Source: Yinghuangia sp045039925 | GTDB lineage: Bacteria > Actinomycetota > Actinomycetes > Streptomycetales > Streptomycetaceae | DNA length: 64,000 nucleotides | NCBI GenBank assembly: GCA_045039925.1 | Contig: CP108400.1 | Span: 744,001-808,000, forward strand | Reading direction: 5' to 3' | Shown: positions 27,238-35,195 of the stretch, in pieces | Position numbering within the stretch: position 1 is the first letter of the stretch | Layout: each line of letters starts with the position of its first letter | Position numbers and translations under genes: made by a program | Notes under the pieces: generated by a model | The model's database searches: none | Told to the model about the DNA's origin: nothing | What the model saw: the letters and a program-made list of their open reading frames with translations, nothing else

Positions 27238-27941
27238 AGGCCGGGACCCGGGTCCGGATCCGTCGCCTGTCCGGAGACGACTTCGAGAACGCCGTGCCTG
27301 CCCTCGGGGCCCTGCTCGCCGACACCGTCGGCGGCGGCGCGTCGCTCGGCTTCCGCGCCCCGTTCACGCCTGCCGACGCCGCCGCGTGGTGGCGCGGCCA
27401 GGCGGCAGCCGTACGCTCCGGCGCTCTCGTCGTGTGGACCGCGTCCGACGTGGACCACGCGGATACCGGCACCGGCCGCGCGCTCGGCACGGTCTGCCTG
27501 GCCTTCAACTCCTGGGCGAACGGCGCGCACCGCGCGGACGTCGTCAAGCTGATGGTCCACCGCGACGCACGCGGGCAAGGCCTGGGCCGTGCCCTGCTGG
27601 CGACCGCCGAGGCCTTCGCCGCGGAATCCGGGATCACCCTGCTCATGCTCGACACCGAGAGCGACAGCCCGGCCGATCACATGTACGCGGCGGCGGGCTG
27701 GACCCGGTACGGCGTCGTCCCGGCGTACGCCGCCGATCCGGACGGTGTGCCGCGCGACTGCACCTTCTTCTACAAGCCGCTCGAGAACCGGGCCGTCGCC
27801 GTCGCAATGGCATATACGCCGGGAAAAACCCTGGAAATCGTGGACGGGCCGACGGCTGGAACTCGCCGCGCGCCTGGGCCGCAATATCCGCGGGCAGACG
27901 GCGCTTCTGCGCAAGGCGGCGGCGCTGAAGTGCGGGCTTGA
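27234..27941 (+). CDS. GNAT family N-acetyltransferase
   Basis: A 235-residue frame; the acetyltransferase fold is complete by about residue 183. Motif A is VVKLMVHRDARGQGLGRALLATAEAFA with the acetyl-CoA-binding RGQGLG, and motif B is LLMLDTESDSPADHMYAAAGWTRYGVVP, ending CTFFYKPL. GTG 27234 overlaps the upstream stop (27235-27237). The last ~45 residues are odd: the annotated frame loses G/C at third positions after 27846, while the next frame reads GRRLELAARLGRNIRGQTALL with strong coding bias to a TGA near 27951. A one-base insertion in the GGG at 27846-27848 would explain this. The substrate is unknown. Confidence 0.85.
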   Translation: MKAGTRVRIRRLSGDDFENAVPALGALLADTVGGGASLGFRAPFTPADAAAWWRGQAAAVRSGALVVWTASDVDHADTGTGRALGTVCLAFNSWANGAHRADVVKLMVHRDARGQGLGRALLATAEAFAAESGITLLMLDTESDSPADHMYAAAGWTRYGVVPAYAADPDGVPRDCTFFYKPLENRAVAVAMAYTPGKTLEIVDGPTAGTRRAPGPQYPRADGASAQGGGAEVRA

Positions 27942-28297
27942 TGGCCCCTGACCTGCACAAACGCCGTTGGCACGGGCTGTGGCCTGCACAGATGTCGATA
28001 ACCAGGTCAAACGTGTGTTGACGATTATCGGGAGGCTGTACGCGCGCCTGGGGCAGCTTCCCCACATCCGGAAGGTCCTAATCGCCCAGATCCGCCGGAT
28101 TCTCATAACTTTGCCCCCGCTTTACCGAATCGACGCTGCATAACACCGGGGCCACTTTGCGTGAGGCGATCATGCCCTCCGTGGCCCGGTGATCACGGTG
28201 CGGAGAAATCCGCACACATACCGGTCGGTCCGAACTACACCGCGTGGCCTATTCCCCGATCGCCAATATTCCCAAACTGGCTTTGCGGGTGGGGGAT
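27942..28297. other. Intergenic region upstream of the rpf leader
   Basis: No convincing gene. It is more AT-rich than its surroundings (28080-28145) and contains a hairpin at 28144-28191 (CACCGGGGCCAC pairing with GTGGCCCGGTG with one bulged G). The hairpin may end transcription from the acetyltransferase gene. Confidence 0.4.
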
Positions 28298-28327
28298 TTG
28301 AGTTGTCGGAGTCCGTCTGCCTACCTT
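28298..28327 (+). promoter_or_regulatory. Candidate promoter of the riboswitch-rpf transcript
   Basis: TTGAGT (28298-28303) and TACCTT (28322-28327) with an 18-nt spacer would start transcription near 28334, about 35 nt before the riboswitch. Confidence 0.4.
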
Positions 28328-28369
28328 TCTCGGCGTCGGTGTCCCACACATCGACCCCGCTCGCCGGAA

Positions 28370-28566
28370 CGCCGAGTTCTGCCGCCGGCCGAGACGGGAC
28401 AGCTGAGAAAGCACCACGGCAGAAGCGGGGGAACCAGGTGAAACGCGCCGGCCCGGCGACAACCGGGACGGCTTGGGGTGAAGCCGCGCTCGACGGCCCT
28501 TTCCGAAGGGCGGACGAGAGCGGCCGGGCAACTCCAGCCCGAATCCGACAGCTCACCTCGCAGGCG
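28370..28566 (+). ncRNA. ydaO/yuaA-type cyclic di-AMP riboswitch
   Basis: The leader before the Rpf gene carries the conserved blocks of the ydaO class in the right order: a 5' stem strand CGCCGAG (28370-28376), GGGGGAACCA (28427-28436), GGGGTGAA (28475-28482), and CCCGAATCCGACAGCT (28538-28553), followed by CACCTCGCAGGCG closing the outer stem. The ribosome binding site AGGAGAGG begins directly after the aptamer. This class is known upstream of rpfA in streptomycetes, where c-di-AMP represses expression. The identification is from recalled consensus and was not computed. Confidence 0.88.
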
Positions 28567-28584
28567 TAGGAGAGGAATCGCTTG

Positions 28585-29904
28585 ATGCTGTCCGCAACTC
28601 GCAACCGTCTGAGCACGAAGTCCCGCATCGCCGTCGCCGCCGGTGTCACCGGTGCCGCGATCGCCGCCCCCCTGATCGGCGCCACCAGCGCGTCCGCCGC
28701 CTCCGTGAGCACCTGGGACAAGGTCGCCCAGTGCGAGAGCACCGGCAACTGGTCCATCAACTCGGGCAACGGCTTCTACGGCGGCCTGCAGTTCACCCAG
28801 AGCACGTGGAACGCCTTCGGCGGCGGCCAGTACGCCGACCGCGCCGACCTGGCCACCAAGGACCAGCAGATCGCGATCGCCGAGAAGGTGCTCGCGGGCC
28901 AGGGCCCCGGCGCCTGGCCGGTCTGCTCCGTCAAGGCGGGCCTGACCAAGAACAGCGGCACCCCGTCGATCAACACCGGCTCGACCGGTGGCTCGACCGC
29001 CCAGACCGAGACCGCGGCCCCGAAGAGCCAGTCCGGCTCGAAGCTGTCCGAGGACACCAAGTCCGAGGCCAAGGCCGAGACCAAGTCCGGCGCCAAGTCC
29101 GAGGCGAAGACCGAGAGCAAGGCTCCCGCGTCCGCGTCGGCCGGCAGCACGTCGTACACCGTCGTCGTCGGCGACACCCTCTCGAAGATCGCCGACGCCC
29201 AGCACGTCGACGGCGGCTGGGAGAAGCTGTACCAGGACAACCGCGGCGTCGTCGGCGGCAACCCGAACATGATCTACGCGGGCCAGAAGCTCGCCCTGGC
29301 CGGCGGCAAGGCCGCGGCCCCGCAGACCGGCGCGAAGCTCACCGAGGACACCAAGTCCTCCGCGAGCGCCGGCACCAAGAACCAGGCCAAGAACCAGTCC
29401 GGCGCCAAGCTGAGCACCGACTCCGGCAGCTCGACCGCGAAGTCCGGCAGCACCACGACCAAGAACTCGGCCGACACCGCCACCGCGTCGTCGTCCTCCG
29501 CGTCGGGCTACACCCGTCCGGTCCCGGGCGCGCCGCACGGCTCGTACGGCAACTCGGGTTCGCTGTGGTCGAACGGCCACACCGGTGAGGACTTCAGCGC
29601 CGCGTCGGGCACCTCCGTCAAGGCGGTCACCTCCGGCACGGTCGTCAAGTCCGGCTGGGGCGGCGCGTACGGCAACGAGGTCGTCATCAAGCACGCCGAC
29701 GGCAAGTACAGCCAGTACGGCCACCTCTCGTCCTCGTCCGTGTCGGTCGGCCAGTCGGTGTCCACCGGCCAGCAGATCGGTCTGTCCGGCTCGACCGGCA
29801 ACTCGACCGGCCCGCACCTGCACTTCGAGATCCGCACCACCCCGAGCTACGGCTCCGACATCAACCCGCTGGCTTACCTGCGCGCCCACGGCGTCAGCAT
29901 CTGA
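28585..29904 (+). CDS. Resuscitation-promoting factor fused to LysM and M23 peptidase domains
   Basis: A 439-residue secreted cell-wall hydrolase. A signal peptide ends at ATSASA-A (~36). The Rpf transglycosylase-like domain is WDKVAQCESTGNWSINSGNG (catalytic Glu in CESTGNW), and QFTQSTWNAFGG follows. Next come a Lys/Ser/Glu-rich linker, a LysM domain (SYTVVVGDTLSKIADAQHVD), a second Thr/Ser-rich linker, and a C-terminal M23 endopeptidase (GHTGEDFSAASGTSVKAV; GPHLHFEI). Combining glycan cleavage and peptide cleavage in one enzyme fits spore-germination or growth remodelling. ATG 28585 lies 9 nt after AGGAGAGG. It is controlled by the upstream c-di-AMP riboswitch and followed by a strong terminator. 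Confidence 0.95.
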   Translation: MLSATRNRLSTKSRIAVAAGVTGAAIAAPLIGATSASAASVSTWDKVAQCESTGNWSINSGNGFYGGLQFTQSTWNAFGGGQYADRADLATKDQQIAIAEKVLAGQGPGAWPVCSVKAGLTKNSGTPSINTGSTGGSTAQTETAAPKSQSGSKLSEDTKSEAKAETKSGAKSEAKTESKAPASASAGSTSYTVVVGDTLSKIADAQHVDGGWEKLYQDNRGVVGGNPNMIYAGQKLALAGGKAAAPQTGAKLTEDTKSSASAGTKNQAKNQSGAKLSTDSGSSTAKSGSTTTKNSADTATASSSSASGYTRPVPGAPHGSYGNSGSLWSNGHTGEDFSAASGTSVKAVTSGTVVKSGWGGAYGNEVVIKHADGKYSQYGHLSSSSVSVGQSVSTGQQIGLSGSTGNSTGPHLHFEIRTTPSYGSDINPLAYLRAHGVSI

Positions 29905-29960
29905 GCCACACCAGACGCCCCGCGCAGTTGTGGGGCTGACGCGGGACAGCAGTAACACCG

Positions 29961-29990
29961 ACGCCCGGCCGGACTCCTCCGGCCGGGCGT
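29961..29990 (+). terminator. Strong hairpin terminator after the Rpf gene
   Basis: ACGCCCGGCCGGA (29961-29973), loop CTCC, TCCGGCCGGGCGT (29978-29990): a perfect 13-bp stem, 57 bp after the stop codon. Confidence 0.9.
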
Positions 29991-30010
29991 CGCCGCGTTC
30001 CCGCGTCCCC

Positions 30011-30050
30011 GTGTCTCTGTATCTCTGTATGTCTGCGTGTCTGTATCGCC
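30011..30050. repeat. 8-bp tandem array, about 5 copies
   Basis: GTGTCTCT, GTATCTCT, GTATGTCT, GCGTGTCT, GTATCGCC. It is notably pyrimidine-rich and AT-rich for this genome, and lies between the Rpf terminator and the next gene. Confidence 0.75.
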
Positions 30051-30089
30051 CTATCCCCGCACCTGAACCGACTTGGCGCCAAGGGCAGT

Positions 30090-30485
30090 TCAACCCGCCA
30101 GCGCCGCACCGAAGCGGAGGAATCCGGCGATCTGCGGGGCGAACGTGACGGTGTCGCCGACGCCTTCGCGGATGCCCGCGGTGACTTCCTCGTCCGGCTC
30201 GCCGTACACCGCGAAGCTGTCCACACGGCAGTGCTCCATCACCTCTTGGATGTACGGGTCCGCGAGCCGCCAGTGCGTGCGGACCGCGTCCGAGTCCCGG
30301 AACAACTGGAAACTGTGCGCCGTCATGTTCGGTTCGTCGACGAACACTTCGACCATGAGCTGGGGCCCGTGCCCCTCGGCGAACCCGACCGCGTCCGCTA
30401 TGGCTTTGCGGAAGCCCTCGAGGTGCCCGTCGGTGATCCGCATCGTGTTGTGGAAGAGCAGGATGGCGTCGTCGTCGCTGTTCAT
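30090..30485 (-). CDS. Small protein with antibiotic-biosynthesis-monooxygenase-like fold, function unknown
   Basis: A 131-residue protein starting MNSDDDAILLFHNTMRI. The pattern of a strand ending in MRITDGHLEGFRKAIADAVGFAEGHGPQLMVEVFVDE, then SFQLFRDSDAVRTHWRLADPYIQEVMEHC, matches dimeric alpha-beta barrel proteins (ABM/EthD-like), which often act on small aromatic or heme-related substrates. ATG 30485 is preferred over ATG 30494 because AAGGA lies 8 nt upstream of the former. It is divergent from the ArsR gene (94-bp spacer), so it may be under ArsR control. That is inference from position. Confidence 0.6.
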   Translation of the reverse strand: MNSDDDAILLFHNTMRITDGHLEGFRKAIADAVGFAEGHGPQLMVEVFVDEPNMTAHSFQLFRDSDAVRTHWRLADPYIQEVMEHCRVDSFAVYGEPDEEVTAGIREGVGDTVTFAPQIAGFLRFGAALAG

Positions 30486-30579
30486 GCGGACCATCCTTGA
30501 ACTTGAAGCGAACTTGAGGTCAAGCCCCTCGGGTGCGGCGATCCGCGACCCGCCACGCCGCCCGCCCTACGATGAGCGC

Positions 30580-30936
30580 ATGAGTTCGGGCCAGGACACC
30601 GCAGATGCGCACCGGTCGCCGGAAAGCGGCGACAGCGAGCGCCTCGACGCGGCGGTGTCGGTGCTCGCGCTGCTCGCGGACCGTACGCGACTCGCACTGA
30701 TGCGGGAACTCGCTGGAGGCGACGCCGATGTGAGCACGCTCACCGAGGCCACCGGCGCGCCGCGTACGTCGGTCAGCCAGCACCTGGCGAAGCTGCGCCT
30801 CGCCGGGCTCGTGGTCGCCCGGAAGGACGGGCGGCGTGTCGTGTACGCGGTACGCCACGGCCATCTGCGCCGCCTCGTCGACGAGGTGCTGAGCGCCGCG
30901 GACCACCAGATCCGCGCCCTGCCGCCGCACGACTGA
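30580..30936 (+). CDS. ArsR/SmtB-family winged-helix repressor
   Basis: A 118-residue regulator. LDAAVSVLALLADRTRLALMRELAGG is the conserved start of the ArsR fold, and DVSTLTEATGAPRTSVSQHLAKLRLAGLVVARKDGRRVVYAV is the recognition helix and wing. The ELCVCDL-type metal cysteines are missing, so the effector is probably not a soft metal bound at the alpha3 site. A C-terminal HH pair (DHQIRALPPHD region) might bind zinc. The MFS gene follows after a 113-bp gap that holds a perfect inverted repeat, the likely operator. Start ATG 30580; no ribosome binding site is evident. Confidence 0.9.
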   Translation: MSSGQDTADAHRSPESGDSERLDAAVSVLALLADRTRLALMRELAGGDADVSTLTEATGAPRTSVSQHLAKLRLAGLVVARKDGRRVVYAVRHGHLRRLVDEVLSAADHQIRALPPHD

Positions 30937-30974
30937 GCCGCCTGTCCTCCTTTGTACTCCTGGACTTGTCTCGT

Positions 30975-30998
30975 ACATGTGCACACGTATGCACATGT
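30975..30998. promoter_or_regulatory. Inverted-repeat operator upstream of the MFS gene
   Basis: ACATGTGCA (30975-30983), spacer CACGTA, TGCACATGT (30990-30998): perfect 9-bp arms, in the usual size range of ArsR operators, 52 bp before the MFS start codon. Confidence 0.7.
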
Positions 30999-31049
30999 TG
31001 CCTTATCCTGACGGAGCCACCTCGCTCCGACAGGAATGAGGACCCTCCC

Positions 31050-32357
31050 ATGCCGGCCGCGCTGCGCAACCGCACCTACCGCCGCCTGTTCACCGCGCAG
31101 GTGATCGCGCTGGTGGGCACCGGATTGGCGACGGTCGCGCTCAGCCTGCTGGCCTACGACATCGCCGGTGCGGACGCCTCGGCCGTCCTCGGCACCGCGC
31201 TGGCGATCAAGATGGCCGCGTACGTGGCGATCGCCCCGCTGGCCGGTGCCGTCGCCGACCGTGTCCCGCGCCGCGCGCTACTTGCGGCCATGGACGTCGT
31301 GCGGGCCGGGATCGCGGCCGCGCTGCCGTTCGTGACGCAGGTGTGGCAGGTGTACGTGCTGATCTTCCTGCTCCAGGCGGCGTCCGCCGCCTTCACGCCG
31401 ACCTTTCAGGCGACGATCCCCGAAGTCCTGCGCGAGGAACGGGAGTACACGCAGGCACTGGCGATGTCGCGCCTGGCGTACGACCTGGAGAGCCTGTGCA
31501 GCCCGGCGTTGGCGGCCGGGCTTCTGGCGGTCGCGTCCTACGACTGGCTTTTCGCGGGCACGGTGGCGGGTTTCGCGGCGTCGGCGGCGCTCGTCGTCTC
31601 GGTCGTCCTCCCGAAGCCGCGGCCCGCCCCGGTCGAACACGCCGACAGCGTCCGGGCGAAGGCGACGGCCGGCATCCGGCTGCTCTGGAACACCCCGCGC
31701 CTGCGCGCGCTGATCGCCCTGGACTTGGCGGTGGCCGCGGCGGGGGCGATCGTCTTCGTCGACACGGTGGTCGTCGTCCGCGACCAGTTCGGACGCTCGG
31801 CGGGCGCGGTGTCCTTGGCGCTGGGCGCGTACGGTGCCGGCTCGATGGCCGTCGCGCTGCTGCTCCCCCGCCTGCTCGAACGCGTCGACGACCGGCGGGT
31901 GATGCTGTCCGCGGCGTACGCGTTCCCCGTCCTCCTCGCCGCCGCCGCGGGGGTGACCGCCGCGTCGGCCGGCACCGGCACGTGGTTCGCGCTGCTCGGC
32001 ACGTGGGCGGCGATCGGCGCCGCGAGTTCGGCGGTGCTGACACCGGTCGGGAGGCTGATCCGGCGGTCGGCGTCCGATGCTGACCTGCCTGCCTTGTACG
32101 CCGCGCAGTTCTCGCTCTCGCACGCCTGCTGGCTGCTCACCTACCCACTCGCCGGGTGGCTCGCCGCCGGGGCCGGACTCCCGGCAACGGCAGGTGTGTT
32201 GGGCGCCGTCGCGCTCGTCGGGACCGTCACGGCCGCCCGCGTCTGGCCCGACTCGGACGACCGGGGGCACGAGCGCGGGCACGAGCGGGTCCACGACCAG
32301 GACCTCGCGGCCGGCCGCGAGCACCGGAAGTCGCCGCCGTCGCGGATTGCCGCGTGA
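31050..32357 (+). CDS. MFS efflux transporter
   Basis: A 435-residue major-facilitator protein with about 12 membrane segments. It starts MPAALRNRTYRRLFTAQVIALVGTGLATVAL, and the cytoplasmic loop 2-3 motif is GAVADRVPRRALLAAMD. The layout is that of the MdtG/enterobactin-exporter-like drug efflux group. The hydrophilic tail is rich in His, Arg and Glu (HERGHERVHDQD). ATG 31050 has GAGGA with 7-nt spacing. The ArsR gene is upstream on the same strand with a palindromic operator between them, so induction by an ArsR ligand is the expected regulation. The substrate is unknown. Confidence 0.88.
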   Translation: MPAALRNRTYRRLFTAQVIALVGTGLATVALSLLAYDIAGADASAVLGTALAIKMAAYVAIAPLAGAVADRVPRRALLAAMDVVRAGIAAALPFVTQVWQVYVLIFLLQAASAAFTPTFQATIPEVLREEREYTQALAMSRLAYDLESLCSPALAAGLLAVASYDWLFAGTVAGFAASAALVVSVVLPKPRPAPVEHADSVRAKATAGIRLLWNTPRLRALIALDLAVAAAGAIVFVDTVVVVRDQFGRSAGAVSLALGAYGAGSMAVALLLPRLLERVDDRRVMLSAAYAFPVLLAAAAGVTAASAGTGTWFALLGTWAAIGAASSAVLTPVGRLIRRSASDADLPALYAAQFSLSHACWLLTYPLAGWLAAGAGLPATAGVLGAVALVGTVTAARVWPDSDDRGHERGHERVHDQDLAAGREHRKSPPSRIAA

Positions 32358-32414
32358 CAAGGGGTTGCGCGCACGTGGGCAGAATGGCGTACGTTGCGCG
32401 TTGCCGCCCCGCCG

Positions 32415-32484
32415 AACTCCGACCGCCCGGCTCCGACCACGTGACTCCGACAACGTAACTCGGACCGCGTAGCTCTGATCGCCG
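32415..32484. repeat. 14-bp tandem array, 5 copies
   Basis: AACTCCGACCGCCC, GGCTCCGACCACGT, GACTCCGACAACGT, AACTCGGACCGCGT, AGCTCTGATCGCCG. It is intergenic between the MFS gene and the HelR leader. The period is not a multiple of three. Confidence 0.8.
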
Positions 32485-32570
32485 GGCCTGGTCGATTTCA
32501 GCGCGAAAGCGCCGCGAAATGCCGCCGCCGTCGGCATCGCCGGGAACTCACTTCGGCACGCAAAACGAAA

Positions 32571-32597
32571 GGCAAGGAGGAATTTCCTCTCCTTGCC
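32571..32597. promoter_or_regulatory. Inverted repeat upstream of the rifamycin-associated element
   Basis: GGCAAGGAG (32571-32579), nine-base centre GAATTTCCT, CTCCTTGCC (32589-32597). It shares the GCAAGG/CCTTGC half-sites with the RAE 27 bp downstream, in the opposite arrangement. Confidence 0.6.
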
Positions 32598-32607
32598 ACT
32601 CTCAACT

Positions 32608-32642
32608 TATAGCGCATGGGGGGCCTTGCGGCAAGACCCCCC
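32608..32642 (+). promoter_or_regulatory. Rifamycin-associated element (RAE) with -10-like hexamer
   Basis: The core CTTGC-G-GCAAG (32625-32635), flanked by runs of G (from 32618) and C (to 32642), matches the palindromic RAE known upstream of rifamycin-inducible genes in actinomycetes. TATAGC (32608-32613) lies immediately before it. The element is about 205 bp upstream of the HelR start codon. Confidence 0.85.
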
Positions 32643-32846
32643 TCGTGCCGCAGAATCGCAGGCCGATGCCGGAACCTGCGGAAATGGGAGATTCACGACG
32701 TGCGTGAGTTGTTGTCGGATTGCCACTCGTGCAGCGATGCCGAAGCGGAGGCGGGACCCATACCGCCGCCGCGGCACAGCGATGCCGGCGCGCCGACCAG
32801 CGCCCTGGCGGACCGCAGTGAGCGACCTCGGAACGGAGCCGATGAC
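32643..32846. other. HelR 5' leader region
   Basis: About 200 bp between the RAE and the HelR start codon. It is open in the HelR frame but shows none of the conserved HelR N-terminus. The most likely reading is a long untranslated leader. No riboswitch was recognised. Confidence 0.45.
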
Positions 32847-35006
32847 ATGACCCCAGCGACCACCACCAGCGCCAGCGCCTTCGCCCTGCCCGAGCAGCTC
32901 GCCGGAAAGGCCGACCCGAACCTGGTCGACGCGGACGAGCGGCACTTCGCCGCCATCGCCGCGAGCCTCGAACAGGCCATCGCCGAACTGTCCGACCAGC
33001 TCGACGCGACGCGCAAGGCACCCGGCGGAGTCGGCCGCGACGCGATGGACCGGGACATCGAGGTCCACCGGCTGTCCTCGCGTCTGCGCGCCCTGCGGCG
33101 CTTCGGCCTGGACCTCTGCCTCGGCCGCATCGTCGGCGAGGACGACGCGGAACCCGTCTACATCGGACGCCTCGGAATCACCGACGACGCGGGCCGCCGC
33201 CTGCTGCTCGACTGGCGCTCCCCCGCCGCCGAGCCGTTCTTCGCCGCGACCCACGCCAGCCCGATGGGGCTGGCCAGCCGCCGCAGGTACCGCTGGACCC
33301 GCGGCCGGATCAGCGACTACTGGGACGAGGTGTTCACCACCGACGGCTTGGAGGGGCACGCGGCGCTGGACGACCAGTCGGCGTTCATCGCCAGCCTCGG
33401 CAGCAACCGGTCGTCCCGGATGCGGGACGTCCTCGGCACGATCCAGGCCGACCAGGACGCGGTCATCCGGGCGGGCTCGCGCGGTGCCCTCGTCGTCGAC
33501 GGCGGTCCGGGGACGGGCAAGACCGTCGTCGCGCTGCACCGTTCCGCGTACCTCCTGTACGCGGACCCGCGCCTCGGCCACCGCCGCGGCGGCGTGCTGT
33601 TCGTCGGACCGCACGCGCCGTACCTCGCGTACGTCGCCGACGTGCTGCCGAGCCTCGGCGAGGAGGGCGTGCAGACCTGCACCCTGCGGGACCTCCTCCC
33701 CGAAGGCGCGGCGGCGGCGCCCGAGACCGACCCGCACGTGGCGCGGTTGAAGTCGTCCGCGGACATGGTGAAGGCCGTCGAGAAGGCCGTCCGGTTCTAC
33801 GAGGAGCCGCCGACCGAGGGCATGGAGGTGTCGACGGACTGGGGTGATGTCTGGCTGAGCGCGGAGGACTGGGCCGAGGCCTTCGCGGCGCCCTCGGCCG
33901 CCACGCCGCACAACGAGGCGCGCGACCTGGTCCTGGAGGAAGTGCTCGACATCCTGACGGACAAGTACGACGGCGACGTCTCGCCCGACGTTTTCCGCAG
34001 GTCGCTGCGGCTCGACACGGAGCTGCTGGACACCCTGAACCGGGCGTGGCCGCTGCTGGAGGCGGCGGATGTGGTCGGCGACCTCTGGTCGGTACCGGCG
34101 TACCTGCGGATGTGCGCCCCGTGGCTCACCCCGGACGAGGTACGCGCCCTTCAGCGCAAGCACGCGCCCCAGGCCTGGACGGTGTCGGACCTGCCGCTCC
34201 TGGACGCGGCACGGCTGCGGCTCGGCGACCCGGAGGCGTCACTGCGCAAGCGTCGGCAGGAGGCCGCGGTCGAGGCCGCACGGGAGCGGATGGCCGACGT
34301 CATCGGCAACATCATCGACGCCGACGCGGACGGCGAGGGCGCGGTGACGATGCTGCGCGGGAAGGACCTCCAGGACAGCCTGGTCGACGAGAGCGCACTG
34401 CCGGGCGGCAACACGGACCCGCTGGCCGGGCCGTTCGCGCACATCGTCGTGGACGAGGCGCAGGAACTCACGGACGCGGAATGGCAGATGCTGATGCTGC
34501 GCTGCCCGTCCCGGAGCTTCACCATCGTCGGCGACCGCGCGCAGGCGCGGCACGGGTTCACCGAGTCCTGGCAGGAACGCCTCGGACGCGTCGGATTCGA
34601 CCGGATCACCATGACCTCCCTGAGCATCAACTACCGGACGCCGGAAGAGGTCATGGCGGAGGCCGAGCCGGCCATCCGCGCGGCGCTCCCGGACGCGAAC
34701 GTCCCGACTTCGGTGCGCAGCAGCGGAATTCCGGTGACGTACGGGTCGGCGGCGGACCTGGACGAGATTCTCGCGAAGTGGGTCGCCGAGAACCCCGAAG
34801 GGGTCGCCTGCGTCATCGGCGACCCCGCCTTCGAGCCGACGTCACGGGTACGTTCGCTGACCCCGGAGCTGTCCAAGGGCCTGGAGTTCGACCTGGTCGT
34901 GCTCGTCGACCCGGAGGCGTTCGGAACGGGGATCGAGGGCGCGGTGGACCGCTACGTCGCCATGACCCGCGCGACAAGGCAATTGGTCGTCCTCAGGACC
35001 GACTGA
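32847..35006 (+). CDS. helR: HelR-type RNA polymerase recycling motor ATPase (HelD-like)
   Basis: A 719-residue superfamily 1 helicase-like ATPase of the HelD/HelR group, which displaces rifamycins from RNA polymerase and recycles stalled enzyme. The N-terminal coiled arm (ERHFAAIAASLEQAIAELSDQLDATRKAPGG) is followed by YIGRLGITDDAGRRLLLDWRSPAAEPFF. Motifs: Walker A GGPGTGKT (219-226), Walker B DEAQ (536-539), GDRAQARHGF, NYRTPEEVM, KGLEFDLVVLVDP and the C-terminal VAMTRATRQL. ATG 32847 is chosen because MTPATTTSASAFALPEQLAGKADP matches the family N-terminus. The rifamycin-associated element upstream predicts induction by rifamycins and supports HelR over housekeeping HelD. Confidence 0.93.
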   Translation: MTPATTTSASAFALPEQLAGKADPNLVDADERHFAAIAASLEQAIAELSDQLDATRKAPGGVGRDAMDRDIEVHRLSSRLRALRRFGLDLCLGRIVGEDDAEPVYIGRLGITDDAGRRLLLDWRSPAAEPFFAATHASPMGLASRRRYRWTRGRISDYWDEVFTTDGLEGHAALDDQSAFIASLGSNRSSRMRDVLGTIQADQDAVIRAGSRGALVVDGGPGTGKTVVALHRSAYLLYADPRLGHRRGGVLFVGPHAPYLAYVADVLPSLGEEGVQTCTLRDLLPEGAAAAPETDPHVARLKSSADMVKAVEKAVRFYEEPPTEGMEVSTDWGDVWLSAEDWAEAFAAPSAATPHNEARDLVLEEVLDILTDKYDGDVSPDVFRRSLRLDTELLDTLNRAWPLLEAADVVGDLWSVPAYLRMCAPWLTPDEVRALQRKHAPQAWTVSDLPLLDAARLRLGDPEASLRKRRQEAAVEAARERMADVIGNIIDADADGEGAVTMLRGKDLQDSLVDESALPGGNTDPLAGPFAHIVVDEAQELTDAEWQMLMLRCPSRSFTIVGDRAQARHGFTESWQERLGRVGFDRITMTSLSINYRTPEEVMAEAEPAIRAALPDANVPTSVRSSGIPVTYGSAADLDEILAKWVAENPEGVACVIGDPAFEPTSRVRSLTPELSKGLEFDLVVLVDPEAFGTGIEGAVDRYVAMTRATRQLVVLRTD

Positions 35007-35046
35007 CCGCATGTCCGAGCCGACGCCGAGCCACGGATGAGATGAA

Positions 35047-35116
35047 ACGTGGCCGCGCTCGACGGCAATGGCCTTGCTGTCGCGAACACCGACAGCAGGA
35101 TCGAGCGCGGCCACGT
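35047..35116. terminator. Long two-stem hairpin after helR
   Basis: The outer stem ACGTGGCCGCGCTCGA (35047-35062) pairs perfectly with TCGAGCGCGGCCACGT (35101-35116), 16 bp. The inner stem TGCTGTCG (35075-35082) pairs with CGACAGCA (35090-35097). It is placed 41 bp after the helR stop, so a terminator is likely. Its size also suits a structured RNA or a miniature mobile element end. Confidence 0.6.
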
Positions 35117-35195
35117 GAGCGCGACGCTTGACGCCCCCCTGCGGACGCGATGGACTCGAACCAATTGACGCCATCGTGAGACCGTCGGGGGACGT

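Noticed and set aside
28321..30093. Long minus-strand frame opposite the Rpf gene
   Set aside because: It is an antisense shadow of Rpf and its riboswitch leader, rich in Val/Leu/Gly from repeated codons, with no recognisable domain.
32616..32846. HelR start at ATG 32616 inside the rifamycin-associated element
   Set aside because: This would make the regulatory palindrome coding, and the added 77 residues show no family similarity.
35145..35185. tRNA T-arm-like sequence on the minus strand (GGTTCGAGTCC)
   Set aside because: Only the T-loop fits. The flanking stem pairs just three bases and no anticodon or acceptor partner can be found, so I do not call a tRNA or an attachment site.
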